Source of the DNA: Luteolibacter yonseiensis
GTDB lineage: Bacteria; Verrucomicrobiota; Verrucomicrobiia; Verrucomicrobiales; Akkermansiaceae
Length of the DNA: 64,000 nucleotides
Direction of reading: 5' to 3'
NCBI RefSeq assembly: GCF_016595465.1
Contig: NZ_JAENIK010000001.1
Coordinates: 213,312 to 277,311, forward strand
In this document: positions 29,745 through 38,457 of the stretch, piece by piece
Layout: each line of letters opens with the position of its first letter
Position numbering within the stretch: position 1 is the first letter of the stretch
Translations under genes and position numbers: made by a program
Notes under the pieces: model-generated
Told to the model about the DNA's origin: nothing
Seen by the model: the letters and a program-made list of their open reading frames with translations, nothing else
The model's database searches: none

Positions 29745-30311
29745 TCACTCCTTGTCGAGGAAGTTGACCAGGAGCTCGCCGCGGTGGTCGGTCGCGGTCG
29801 CGTAGTCCTTGCGGATCTCCTCCATCAGCTTCTTCGCTTTCGCGGCGTCGCCCCGCTGCTTCTCCTTCCCGGCCAGCAGGAGCCTCGCCCAGCCTCCCAC
29901 GGAAGTACCATTGAGATAGTAGCAATCGCTGTATTCCTTGATGGCCATTTCCAGATATTCGCGCGATTCGTCCGGATCACGGGAAAACTGGCCGATGTAA
30001 CACGCGGCGCAGCCCGCGCGGTTCGACTTCGGATACTTCTCGATGACCTGCTTGAGCAACTCCTGGTTCTCCGGCGTGCGGGGATTCTCGTTCGCCTTCT
30101 GGTAGAGCCCCTCCATGGATTCCAGCTCGTCGCCCTTGAGTTTTTTCCCGTCCTTCTGCCAGGCATCGCGGGCCTTGTCCTTGTTTTCCTCCGCCGCCCG
30201 TTCGCGCTGGCGTTCGGTCGCCTTGCCCTTGTCGGACGGTTCGTCCTTGGCGGACAGTGGAGCGGTGGCGAGGGCGGGCAACGCCAGCAGGAGCAGCCAT
30301 TTCGTGTTCAT
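29745..30311 (-). CDS. Secreted protein sharing the ectodomain of the adjacent BlaR1-like receptor
   Basis: 188 residues: signal peptide (1-21), charged helical stretch (25-60), then a domain of about 120 residues. The domain has YPKSNRAGCA (93-102) and SDCYYLNGTSVGG (128-140), which recur as YPRSNRTGCA and GDCYYLDGTSVGG in the C-terminal ectodomain of the receptor encoded just upstream. Each copy has two Cys 28-29 residues apart (101 and 130 here), perhaps a disulfide. The region is TPR-like helical. It may be a ligand, decoy or co-receptor. I do not recognise the domain from named families. Confidence 0.8.
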   Translation of the reverse strand: MNTKWLLLLALPALATAPLSAKDEPSDKGKATERQRERAAEENKDKARDAWQKDGKKLKGDELESMEGLYQKANENPRTPENQELLKQVIEKYPKSNRAGCAACYIGQFSRDPDESREYLEMAIKEYSDCYYLNGTSVGGWARLLLAGKEKQRGDAAKAKKLMEEIRKDYATATDHRGELLVNFLDKE

Positions 30312-30346
30312 TGTGTTTTTTCAGGGTTGTGGGTTGAACAAAATTC

Positions 30347-31927
30347 TCAGAGGCCGGCCCGCAGTTCGCGCGCGGCGTCTTCCAGCGGATTTCCCTCGTG
30401 GTCGAGATAACCGGCGAAGTCCTTTTCAAGCTCATCCAGCCATTTCCCCGCCTCATCCGTCCTGCCCGCCGCCACCAGATCCTGCGCCAGGATCAGCCGC
30501 GCGACCCCGCCCACCGATGTCCCATCGAGATAATAGCAATCGCCCGATTCCGCGATGACCTCCCGCAGCTTCCGCTCGCGGACTGTGCCGGACGCCGCAC
30601 GGGCGGAGAAAAGCTTCGCGCAGCCGGTCCGGTTCGAGCGCGGGTATCTGGCGGACAACTCCGCATAGACCTCTTCCTTTTCCGCTGTGGTCAGCTTCCT
30701 GCGTGCCTCCTGATAGATCGTCTCGATGGCGTTGCGCTGCTCGGCATCATAGACGTTGGCGTCCTCGGCCTGTCTTGCGGAAGCCCGCCGCTGGTTGAGT
30801 TCCACGCGTTCCTCGCGGTCGCTTTTCTTTTGCAGCCGTCCTTCGAGATCCGTCACCCGCGCTTCCAACCGCTGGATTTCCCCGTGTGCCGCGACTTCCC
30901 CGGCGAACCCGCCACGGAAGCTGGGCAGCAGGAGCAGCAGCGCCAGCAGCACGGCGGCGGTCATGGCCGACGACTGGCGCAGCGGAGCGATGCCCCGCAG
31001 CAACCAGCGCATCCGCCAGCGCGCCGTCCGCCCCTCAAGGCTGAGGCCCGGCATCATCGCCCGATTGAACGAAACCCGGGACTGGGCACGCTCCACCAGC
31101 GACAGGAATCCGGTGGCGGATTCCTTCGGCAGAATGCCCGTCACCCGCACGGCGGATTCATCGCAGGCACGCTCGCGCAGGGCCGAGGCCGCGATGCCGG
31201 CCACCCACACGGCGGGATTGAAAAAACAAAGAAGCGCGCACGCCGCCTGTGCCAGCGAGACGGCCCAGTCGCCATGGCGCAGGTGCGAAACCTCGTGAGC
31301 CAGCGTCCACCGGAGCTGTGGCTGGCTGAGTTTTTCCGCAAGGCCGGTGGGAAGGATGACACAAGGCTTGCGCCCGCCCCATGCGGCGGGGGAGGAAAGC
31401 TCGTCGCTTTCACGCAGACCTGTTCCGGCGAGATCGAGGCGTGTGACCCAATCGGCATCCAGTCCCAGATCCGCGGCTTCCACCGTCCGGGCGTCCCTGA
31501 CAAGCCGCCACGTTCTCCATGCGCGCAGGCCTGACAGGCCGGCTCCCACCGCCACGACACCGGACCACATGACGAAGAGCCATCCCTTCGTCCCGATGGA
31601 AAACGGCTCATGCCCTTGCTCGGAGGCGGAAACCATCAGAGAGCGTTCGTCCATCATTTCGGGATGATCTGCGGAAACATCCGCCAGGGGTGATGACGTC
31701 TCCTTGAAACGGGCGGCATCCCAGCCGGGCATCGCCACCGGAGTGGGGATCAGCGACTTCGCCATCACCAGCAAAAACAACCACATGCCCCAGCGCGCGG
31801 GGATCACCTTGCGGAACAACATCCACAGAATCCCGGCGACCAGCAACGCCAGCGTCCCGTCCGCCAGGGCGCCGATCGCCCACACCGACCAAGGATCCGA
31901 CAGGGAACGGATGGTTTCCGCGATCAT
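30347..31927 (-). CDS. BlaR1-like M56 metallopeptidase receptor with novel ectodomain
   Basis: 526 residues. N-terminal membrane helices (about 12-36, 45-62, 115-133) are followed by the M56 zinc protease with HEVSH at 211-215 and ERACDESAV (252-260), as in BlaR1/MecR1. A last helix (322-334) leads outside to a coiled coil (344-380) and a domain at about 420-526 with SNRTGCA (431-437) and GDCYYLDGTSVGG (462-474). BlaR1 instead carries a penicillin-binding domain there, so a different signal is sensed. The ATG overlaps the blaI-type gene by four bases. By analogy, signal binding triggers proteolysis that inactivates the repressor. Confidence 0.87.
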   Translation of the reverse strand: MIAETIRSLSDPWSVWAIGALADGTLALLVAGILWMLFRKVIPARWGMWLFLLVMAKSLIPTPVAMPGWDAARFKETSSPLADVSADHPEMMDERSLMVSASEQGHEPFSIGTKGWLFVMWSGVVAVGAGLSGLRAWRTWRLVRDARTVEAADLGLDADWVTRLDLAGTGLRESDELSSPAAWGGRKPCVILPTGLAEKLSQPQLRWTLAHEVSHLRHGDWAVSLAQAACALLCFFNPAVWVAGIAASALRERACDESAVRVTGILPKESATGFLSLVERAQSRVSFNRAMMPGLSLEGRTARWRMRWLLRGIAPLRQSSAMTAAVLLALLLLLPSFRGGFAGEVAAHGEIQRLEARVTDLEGRLQKKSDREERVELNQRRASARQAEDANVYDAEQRNAIETIYQEARRKLTTAEKEEVYAELSARYPRSNRTGCAKLFSARAASGTVRERKLREVIAESGDCYYLDGTSVGGVARLILAQDLVAAGRTDEAGKWLDELEKDFAGYLDHEGNPLEDAARELRAGL

Positions 31928-32331
31928 GGCTCCTTGTCCCCGGCGGGTGGTTGATCCTCCGCTTCCGCCAGCACCCTCCTCAGCTCCGCCACGTCGTCCA
32001 CGCCGAGACGGGTTTTCCCGATCATGTAGGCAAGCAGCGGGCCTCCGAGGGAGCCCGGCATCTTGTCGAGCAGGTGATCCGCCGCCTCACGCAGGCTGGC
32101 GGACATGCTGGTCTTCGGCTCGTAGAGGAAGCTGTTGCCGATCCGCGTCGCCTTCAACCGCTTCTTCTCCACCAGCCGTGCGAGATAGGTCTTCGTCGTG
32201 GTGGCCGCCCAACCGTGGCGCTCCTCCGCGAGCTTTGAAGCATCGCGCGCGGCGCAACGTTTCAACTCCCAGACGATGTTCATCAGGAGCCATTCGTTGT
32301 CGGTGAGGGAACTGGAGGATCTGCCGGCCAT
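31924..32331 (-). CDS. BlaI/MecI/CopY family transcriptional repressor
   Basis: 135 residues. The winged-helix domain is typical (LTDNEWLLMNIVWELKR, ATTTKTYLARLVEKKRLKATRIGNSFLYEP), and a C-terminal helical dimerisation part follows. These repressors are cleaved or inactivated when the partner BlaR1-type protease is activated. The stop overlaps the receptor start by four bases. An operator-like array lies 17-42 bases upstream at 32348-32373, so the repressor probably controls its own operon, including the secreted protein and S41 peptidase. Confidence 0.92.
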   Translation of the reverse strand: MAGRSSSSLTDNEWLLMNIVWELKRCAARDASKLAEERHGWAATTTKTYLARLVEKKRLKATRIGNSFLYEPKTSMSASLREAADHLLDKMPGSLGGPLLAYMIGKTRLGVDDVAELRRVLAEAEDQPPAGDKEP

Positions 32332-32347
32332 CGGGAAACTAAATTGA

Positions 32348-32392
32348 TTAGTTGAACGACTACAACATTAGTCATTCTATCCGATGTGGCAA
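32348..32392 (-). promoter_or_regulatory. Promoter and BlaI-type operator of the repressor-receptor operon
   Basis: On the minus strand, a -35 TTGCCA (32387-32392) and -10 TAATGT (32365-32370) are 16 bases apart. Overlapping the -10 are three half-sites in alternating orientation with six-base gaps: TAGT (32349-32352), ACTA (32359-32362) and TAGT (32369-32372). BlaI/MecI operators are ACTACA-type dyads, so this is a good match in place and form. Confidence 0.6.
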
Positions 32393-32455
32393 GAAGATTT
32401 ACGGCGGATTTCCTCCGAGGGCTCTATACGACCTATACGCAGGCCGCTGGAAAAC

Positions 32456-34495
32456 TCACCAGATCTTCACCCGGTCCTCCGGTTTCACGTAAAGCTTGTC
32501 ACCGGGCTTGATGTCGAAGGCCTCGTACCAGGCGTCGATGTTTCTAACAATGCCATTGACGCGGGCGATGGCCGGGGAATGCGGGTCGGAGTGGATCTGC
32601 TTGAGCAGCATCTCGTCGCGGACCTTCTGCCGCCACACCTGCGCCCAGCCAAGGAACACCCGCTGGACGCCCGTGGTGCCGTCGATGACCGGGGCGGGTT
32701 GTCCCTTGAGCGATGCCAGGTAGGCGTCGAGGGCGAGGTTCAGTCCGCCCAGATCGCCGATATTCTCGCCCATGGTGAGCTGCCCGTTGATGCGCTGGCC
32801 GGGCATGATCTCGATTTCCTCATACTGCTTGCCAAGCCGTTCCGCGCGCTCGGCGAATTTTCCCGCGTCCTCGTCGGTCCACCAGTCCTGGAGGACTCCG
32901 TCCCCGTTGGACTTGCGGCCCTGGTCGTCGAAGCCGTGGCTGATCTCATGGCCGATGACCCCGCCGATGCCGCCGTAGTTGATGGCCGGGTCCGCCTTGG
33001 GGTCGAAGAACGGCGGCTGGAGGATGGCGGCGGGGAAGACAATCTCGTTCATCGTCGAGTTATAATAGGCGTTCACCGTCTGCGGCGGCATTCCCCATTC
33101 CTTGCGGTCCACCGGTTCGTCGAGGCGGTCCAGCTCCTCTTTCCATGAAACAGCCGAGGCCCGGACCACGTTGCCGTAGAGGTCGTCGGGCTTTATTTCC
33201 AAGGCGGAGTAGTCCTTCCATTTGTCGGGATAGCCGATCTTCACGGTGAACTTGGCGAGCTTGTCCTGTGCCGCCTTCTTGGTGGCGTCGCCCATCCATT
33301 CCAGGCCGTTGATGCGGATGGCCAGGGCGGCCCGCACGTTGTTGACCAGATCCAGCATCTGTTGCTTGGATTCCTCGGGGAAGTAGCGTTTCACGTAGAT
33401 CCGGCCGACCTCCTCGCCGAGGGTCTTGTTGGTCACATCGACGCCGCGTTTCCAGCGGTCCATCTGCTCGGGTTGTCCGGAAAGGGTCTTGTTGTTGAAC
33501 TCGAAGCTGGCATCGACAAAAGCCTTCGACAGGAACGGTGCGGACGCGCTGGCCAGCCCGCAGGCGGTCCACGCCTTCAGCAGGTCCAAGGGAGTCTCCG
33601 CGAAGATCGCCGCCTTCGCGGGAAAGGCGGTGTTGTCGGTGACGATCACGTTGCCCACCTTGGAAAGTCCCTTGCCACCCAGGAGCTTTGCGAAATCGAA
33701 TCCCGGAGCATACTCCGCCAGGGCGGAGGGAGTCATGGGGTTGTAGGTCTTGTCGCGGTTCCGCCGCTCGGCGCGCTCCCATGTTTTTTCCGCCAGCCGG
33801 GTCTCGAACGCGATGATCTCCTTCGCCGTTGCCGCGGGCTCGGGCCACTCGATCAGGGTCAGCAGTGTGGCGAGATAAGTCTCATACTTGGTGCGGATCG
33901 CCGCGAATTCAGGCTTCAGGTAATAGTTCTTGTCCGGCAGCCCGAGTCCGCCGGAACTGACATAAACCGTGTATTTCGCGGGATTCTTCGCATCCGCACC
34001 GATTCCCGCCTCGAAAACCCCGCGACCGAAGATCTCCGGCGAGGCCGTGATGGCGACCAGTTCCTCGCGGCTGGCTGCGTTGCGGATCTTCGCCAGGTCT
34101 CCGGCGAGTGGCGTGGCTCCGAGTTTTTCGACCGCCGCCTCATCCATGAAGGAGCGGTAGAACTCCCCGATCTTCCGGGTTTCCGCCGTCGGACTCTTGA
34201 CCGCCTCATCGAGGATCCCCCGGACACGGGCTTCCGAGAGGATCGCCAGCGCGTCGAAGTTGCCGAAGCGGGCGCGATCCGCCGGGATGGTGGTGTTGTC
34301 CAGATAGGTTCCGTTCGTGTAGTTGAAAAAGTCGTCGCCGGGCTTCACGGACTCCTTGCGGCCTGCGAGGTCGAATCCCCAGGTGCCGAAGCGTGGGGCT
34401 GCCGTGGATTCGCCGGTTTGTGCGACCGCTTCCGATGCGAGGGCGGCGAGTGCGAGCAAGGTCGAGAGGGCGGCGTGGGAAAGGCGGGTGTTCAT
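32456..34495 (-). CDS. M13 family metallopeptidase (neprilysin/PepO-like)
   Basis: 679 residues with a signal peptide (about 1-25), so it is secreted or periplasmic. M13 enzymes are zinc endopeptidases. The zinc motif HEISH (near residue 515, in VIGHEISHGFDDQGR) and the second-ligand motif GENIGDLGG (near 576) are intact, as is NAYYNSTMNEIVFPAAILQ, the substrate-binding part. The length matches bacterial PepO proteins. It stands upstream of the BlaI operon on the same strand but has its own 3' end there; a direct link is not shown. Confidence 0.93.
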   Translation of the reverse strand: MNTRLSHAALSTLLALAALASEAVAQTGESTAAPRFGTWGFDLAGRKESVKPGDDFFNYTNGTYLDNTTIPADRARFGNFDALAILSEARVRGILDEAVKSPTAETRKIGEFYRSFMDEAAVEKLGATPLAGDLAKIRNAASREELVAITASPEIFGRGVFEAGIGADAKNPAKYTVYVSSGGLGLPDKNYYLKPEFAAIRTKYETYLATLLTLIEWPEPAATAKEIIAFETRLAEKTWERAERRNRDKTYNPMTPSALAEYAPGFDFAKLLGGKGLSKVGNVIVTDNTAFPAKAAIFAETPLDLLKAWTACGLASASAPFLSKAFVDASFEFNNKTLSGQPEQMDRWKRGVDVTNKTLGEEVGRIYVKRYFPEESKQQMLDLVNNVRAALAIRINGLEWMGDATKKAAQDKLAKFTVKIGYPDKWKDYSALEIKPDDLYGNVVRASAVSWKEELDRLDEPVDRKEWGMPPQTVNAYYNSTMNEIVFPAAILQPPFFDPKADPAINYGGIGGVIGHEISHGFDDQGRKSNGDGVLQDWWTDEDAGKFAERAERLGKQYEEIEIMPGQRINGQLTMGENIGDLGGLNLALDAYLASLKGQPAPVIDGTTGVQRVFLGWAQVWRQKVRDEMLLKQIHSDPHSPAIARVNGIVRNIDAWYEAFDIKPGDKLYVKPEDRVKIW

Positions 34496-34606
34496 GATGG
34501 TTCGTGCGGGAAAGCGGAAGGCGGGCCAAGGTGGGGCGGAAAATTCCGATGTTCAAGCGTCACGGGCGGAGGGAGACGTCTGTGAAATGCCGCCGTTGCG
34601 GACGAT

Positions 34607-35470
34607 TCATTCACCGCCGATCTCCCGCAGGGCGTCGCCCACCGCCTGTGGATCGGTCTGCAGGATCTGGTTGTGTCCGCCGGTGGGGAGTTCGATGAGT
34701 TTCACCACGTCCTTTCCGGTCTCCGCGAGCCGGCGGCTCATCGAGATGGGAATGATCGCATCATCCTCGCTGTGAAGGATGACGACCTTTCCCGGACCCC
34801 GGGCGGCGAGTTCGGCAAGACGCGCCGAATTGTCGAAGCGGTGCCAGACGAGGAACCCGAGCGGAAGCCCGGTGACCTGGCGGCTCATGTCCATGGTGCT
34901 GGTGAAGGGGGAGAGCAGGATGCCGCGCTGGATCTTGAATTCGCTGGCCCCCATCATGCAGGCGGCCGCTCCCAGGCTGTGGCCGAAAAACCGGAGTTTA
35001 CCGGGATCCGGTTCGCCGCCGAGGCCGCAGGCCTGCCATGCGAGTGGCACGGCGGTCTTCAGATTCTCGCGGATCCTGTCAGGGTTCGGCTTTCCTTCAC
35101 AATCTCCATAGCCGGGAAAATCGACCAGCAGCCAGGCGTCCTCCTTCGGCGCGTGTGCGGCGATCCAGTCCGACCAATCCAGCGCGACGGTGCCGTTCCC
35201 GCCACAGAGGATCCACAGGTTGCGCGGTGATTTGAGATTCCCTTGGAGAAACGCGCGCTGCCTGCCTTGGGAGGTGGTGAAATCGACCGTTTTCCCCGAA
35301 GTGTCCTTCTGCCATTGCTCCACCATGCCCGTGCCATACGGTCTCGGAAAATAGATGAGGCTCGACTGGCAGCCCACGAGCGACAGCACGGGAATCAACA
35401 GGATGATTCCGAACAACAAGAGAAGCCGCCGGAACCAGACCCGAAGGGAGGACGAATCGTCGGAGAACAT
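34607..35470 (-). CDS. Alpha/beta hydrolase, probable lipoprotein
   Basis: 287 residues. A membrane-spanning N-terminus ends in the lipobox LVGC (Cys34). The alpha/beta fold shows an oxyanion-type segment (LCGGNGT), the nucleophile elbow FFGHSLGAAA (Ser165), an acid in VILHSEDDAIIP and a catalytic His in PTGGHNQ. It resembles the BEM46/FrsA-like esterase group. The substrate is unknown. The N-terminal MFSDDSSSLRVW stretch before the helix is unusually long for a lipoprotein, so it may instead be a simple membrane anchor. Confidence 0.8.
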   Translation of the reverse strand: MFSDDSSSLRVWFRRLLLLFGIILLIPVLSLVGCQSSLIYFPRPYGTGMVEQWQKDTSGKTVDFTTSQGRQRAFLQGNLKSPRNLWILCGGNGTVALDWSDWIAAHAPKEDAWLLVDFPGYGDCEGKPNPDRIRENLKTAVPLAWQACGLGGEPDPGKLRFFGHSLGAAACMMGASEFKIQRGILLSPFTSTMDMSRQVTGLPLGFLVWHRFDNSARLAELAARGPGKVVILHSEDDAIIPISMSRRLAETGKDVVKLIELPTGGHNQILQTDPQAVGDALREIGGE

Positions 35471-35480
35471 GACAGGGCGG

Positions 35481-36593
35481 TCAGTTTCCGGAGGTGAGGA
35501 ATTTTCCGATGAGGAAGCTCACCGCGTCATCGCAGGCCTTCGAACCCAGGTCGGAGTCGATGTTGCAGGCGGCGACGGCGGCGAATTTCTTATCGGGTGC
35601 CAGCCACATCACGGCGAAGTTCATCGTGTTCGTGCCGTTGTGGTTGAGGGCGGTGCCACCGGCCCACGGGCGCTGGACCACCACCCAGCCGACGGCGTAG
35701 TTTTCCGATGGCGGGACGATGGTGTGGAGGAACTTCAGGGAATCCGCCTTCAGCGGCGGATTGTCCGCCACGCCCAGATGGAAATTCGCATATTTCGCGA
35801 AATCGACGATGGAGAGATGGACCCGCCCGGCGGGGGTGATGGCGGGAGGATTGTCCGCATCGAGCCCGGCGGGGATGGGAAACGGCTCGCCTTCGCGCAG
35901 GATGTGGCCGTAGGGCTGGTCCACCTTGTCGGAAGTGGCGGTTGCTCCGAATCCGGCGCTGTCCATCTTGAGCGGCTTGAAAAGGCGGGTGCGGATGAGT
36001 TCCTGATAGGTCATCCCGCCGACCTTCTCCAACATGGCTCCCGCGATGGTGAAGCCGCCGTTGGAATAGACATTCTTGCTCCCCGGCGGATAGGCGGGCG
36101 GACTGGTTAGCAGGGCACGAACGAGGTTCGCGCGCTGCGAGGTCTCCGATTTATCGCGATCCTCAACGGTCTTTTTCCATAACTCCGGCGGCATGTCGCC
36201 CGGCACGCCGCCGGTGTTCGAGCAGAGCTGGAGAAGGGTGGCTTTCTTGAAGTCCTCATGGATCTTCATCTTGGGGAAAATCTCCTCCACCGTGGTGGAC
36301 CACTTGATCTTTCCATCCGCCACCAGCATCGCGGCGAGCGAGCCGGTCATGGACTTGGTGCACGAGCCGATGTGGAACTTGTCCCCGACCGTGACGGCCG
36401 TCTTGTCGCCGGATTTCCGCACACCGGTCGCTCCCGTGGCGATGATCCTGCCATTCAGCACCGCCGCCGCGACCAGCGCGGGGACCTTGCCGTCCCTGGT
36501 GAATTTCGCGAGATCGGCGGAAACGTCCGCAGGTGCCGCGGCAAGAGGACCGGTGAGAACGACGCCGAGGATGAGACGGGTGATGCGGTTCAT
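35481..36593 (-). CDS. Secreted serine hydrolase (class C beta-lactamase / esterase family)
   Basis: 370 residues from the ATG at 36593; the frame is open far upstream, but this ATG overlaps the preceding gene's stop by four bases and gives a signal peptide. Catalytic motifs are SCTK (77-80, the SxxK), YSN (176-178) and HNG (in LNHNGTN). This set occurs in class C beta-lactamases, DD-peptidases and esterases of the family; HNG instead of KTG favours esterase/peptidase over beta-lactamase. It would act in the periplasm. The real substrate is unknown. Confidence 0.87.
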   Translation of the reverse strand: MNRITRLILGVVLTGPLAAAPADVSADLAKFTRDGKVPALVAAAVLNGRIIATGATGVRKSGDKTAVTVGDKFHIGSCTKSMTGSLAAMLVADGKIKWSTTVEEIFPKMKIHEDFKKATLLQLCSNTGGVPGDMPPELWKKTVEDRDKSETSQRANLVRALLTSPPAYPPGSKNVYSNGGFTIAGAMLEKVGGMTYQELIRTRLFKPLKMDSAGFGATATSDKVDQPYGHILREGEPFPIPAGLDADNPPAITPAGRVHLSIVDFAKYANFHLGVADNPPLKADSLKFLHTIVPPSENYAVGWVVVQRPWAGGTALNHNGTNTMNFAVMWLAPDKKFAAVAACNIDSDLGSKACDDAVSFLIGKFLTSGN

Positions 36594-36982
36594 GGGTTTG
36601 ATGTCAGCTCGAAATAAATTGCAAAAGCGGCGGGAGGCATTGCGAGCAAAGCCAGGCTTGCCACCAAAAGCGGTCTTTTCCCTATCCCGGGAACGATGCC
36701 GAGACAAGGAAGGATCGCAAGCAACGCAGCTGACAGGTAAACCCACGCATACGATCCTGTGAGGCGATAGGAAAGGATGACATGGGTGTCGTCGGAGGCA
36801 TAGAATATGGCGATTTTCACCAGGGGGGTCAGTAGCCACACCAATCCCAGCGCTCCCGCCACCATCAGGTAGGGAAAAAGGAAGCGATGCGCTCCATTTT
36901 CTGCCGTCCTCGTGCATCTCCAGTATACCGCGGCGATAGCCAGGGTCATACAGGAGAGCACGTGCAATACCGGGAGTATCAT
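36590..36982 (-). CDS. Small four-helix membrane protein of unknown function
   Basis: 130 residues from the ATG at 36982 (MILPVLHVLSC). Four hydrophobic segments are visible, the last near the C-terminus (LLVASLALLAMPPAAFAIYF). Its stop overlaps the start of the serine hydrolase gene as ATGA, strong evidence for translation coupling. I do not recognise the family. It could assist the hydrolase, or just share its transcript. Confidence 0.65.
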   Translation of the reverse strand: MILPVLHVLSCMTLAIAAVYWRCTRTAENGAHRFLFPYLMVAGALGLVWLLTPLVKIAIFYASDDTHVILSYRLTGSYAWVYLSAALLAILPCLGIVPGIGKRPLLVASLALLAMPPAAFAIYFELTSNP

Positions 36983-37007
36983 GCGGATCGGGAGCTGCCC
37001 CTCTCGT

Positions 37008-38096
37008 TCACGCCCTCGCCAGCTTGGAAACATCCCATGCGGGAAGTCCGAGCTCCGCGTTGAGCTGGTTGAACTCCGCCACCTCGGCGTCGGTGAAGAG
37101 GATGCCGCCCGCCGCGTCGGAACGCTTGCGGAAGCCCGCTTCGATCTGGCCGGGGAGCATCGCGGCGTCGTTGCCGTGGCCCAGCACGTCGTCGATGATG
37201 GCCTTGACGTTTTCCTTCTGGCTGCGCCCGTGGGCGAAGTTGTCTCCCGAGAGCGCGTCGGGGTGGACGATCTGGAAATAGAACACCGCGGTGGTTTTCT
37301 CCCCGGGAGTGTCATTCTTCCGTCCGCGCAGGGTCGGCAGGGAGCCGCCGATGAGGCCGCCGAAGATTTCATTCAGCAGGCACATGCCGTAGCCCTTGTG
37401 TCCGCCGAAGGGGAGCAGGGCCGCGACCTCGTTCGGGTCGGTGGTGGCATTGCCGTCCTTGTCCACGGCGGCACCGGGGGGCAGGCTCTTGCCCTCGCGC
37501 TTCAGCGCCTGCACGCGGCCCATGGCGACGGTGGCCGTGGCCCAGTCCATGACGATGGGCGAGCCGCCTTCCTCCCATGCGGGGATGCCCCATGAGTGGG
37601 GGTTCGTGCCGAGGGTGGGGAATTTTCCGCCGAAGGGCACCACTTCCGCGAGCGTGGAGGTGCAGTTCGTATAAGCATAGTAGCCGCGCTCGGCCGCCTC
37701 CATCACGTAGCCGCCGCCCCAGAGGTAGTGGAAACAATTGTCCACAGCGATCTGGGCGATGCCGTATTGGTCGGCCAGCTCGATGGCGCGGTCGATGGCG
37801 CGGTAGGCGACGGCCTGGCCCAGTTTCTTGTTCGCGTTCCACCGCTCGGAAGCCGGGAAGCGGGATGGCAGCACCTCGATCTCCGCGCCGGGCACGCAGC
37901 CGCCGGCCTTCGATCCGAACAGGTGGTCCAGGTGCAGCGCCTTGAGCGCGTGGTGGGTGCGGATGCCATGACGGGCGGCCTCGGCGGCGAGCTTGGCTCC
38001 TTCGGTGGCTTCGTCCCGGGTGTAACCGTGGGATTCGTAAGCGGCGATGACGAGGGAGTCGTGGTCCTGGCGCGGGATGACGAGAAATTCTGACAT
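37008..38096 (-). CDS. Ldh family (malate/L-lactate-type) NAD(P)-dependent oxidoreductase
   Basis: 362 residues. This is the YlbC/MDH2 fold, unrelated to classical lactate dehydrogenases. Family marks are AARHGIRTHHAL (catalytic His region near residue 48), WGIPAWEEGGSPIVMDWATA and LLPFGGHKGYGMCLLNEIFG. Members reduce 2-oxoacids such as oxaloacetate, 2,3-diketogulonate or ureidoglycolate's product; which one applies here cannot be told. It is cytoplasmic. It stops 25 bases before the start of the small membrane protein gene, so it may be the first gene of that operon. Confidence 0.9.
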   Translation of the reverse strand: MSEFLVIPRQDHDSLVIAAYESHGYTRDEATEGAKLAAEAARHGIRTHHALKALHLDHLFGSKAGGCVPGAEIEVLPSRFPASERWNANKKLGQAVAYRAIDRAIELADQYGIAQIAVDNCFHYLWGGGYVMEAAERGYYAYTNCTSTLAEVVPFGGKFPTLGTNPHSWGIPAWEEGGSPIVMDWATATVAMGRVQALKREGKSLPPGAAVDKDGNATTDPNEVAALLPFGGHKGYGMCLLNEIFGGLIGGSLPTLRGRKNDTPGEKTTAVFYFQIVHPDALSGDNFAHGRSQKENVKAIIDDVLGHGNDAAMLPGQIEAGFRKRSDAAGGILFTDAEVAEFNQLNAELGLPAWDVSKLARA

Positions 38097-38223
38097 GTGT
38101 TTTTTACAAAAGGTGTGGATGGGAATGATGCAGGGAACTCAAGCCATGTCGAGCGGGATGGTATCATGCCACACAGCCGTTTGGTGAAGGTGGATTCTGT
38201 TTCAGGATGGTCCATCAACCGGG

Positions 38224-38337
38224 CAAGGAGCGGCGGACTCCGATCCGCCGTCGTCCATGGAAAGCCAATGAATCGCGCGGAAGCCCTTTCCATTGTCGTC
38301 TCATGGGCTTCGGCGGATCGGAGTCCGCCGCTCCTTG
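38224..38337. repeat. Palindromic MITE-like element with 27-bp perfect arms
   Basis: The first 27 bases (38224-38250) are the exact reverse complement of the last 27 (38311-38337). Within the 60-base loop, ATGGAAAG pairs with CTTTCCAT. The outer arm recurs in the three-unit array at 62897-63263. It encodes nothing. The rest of the 38097-38457 gap holds only the terminator below. Confidence 0.85.
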
Positions 38338-38380
38338 TTTCGTTTGCCATGCGGATCGGCGCGGTCGGAAGGAACGGGCT

Positions 38381-38423
38381 AAAATTGAAATCCCCGCCTT
38401 GCCGCGTGGGACAGGGCGGGGAT
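38381..38423 (-). terminator. Intrinsic terminator of the PPIase gene
   Basis: On the minus strand ATCCCCGCC (38415-38423) pairs with GGCGGGGAT (38390-38398), followed by a T-rich tail (TTTCAATTTT, 38381-38389). It sits 35 bases after the PPIase stop. Confidence 0.6.
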
Positions 38424-38457
38424 GGAAAAAGCCGGCGAATGCCGGAGAACAGGCCGG

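Noticed and set aside
35481..36593. True beta-lactamase as the target of the nearby BlaI/BlaR-like operon
   Set aside because: The gene is outside that operon and has HNG instead of KTG, and the receptor lacks a penicillin-binding domain; there is no sign of beta-lactam sensing.
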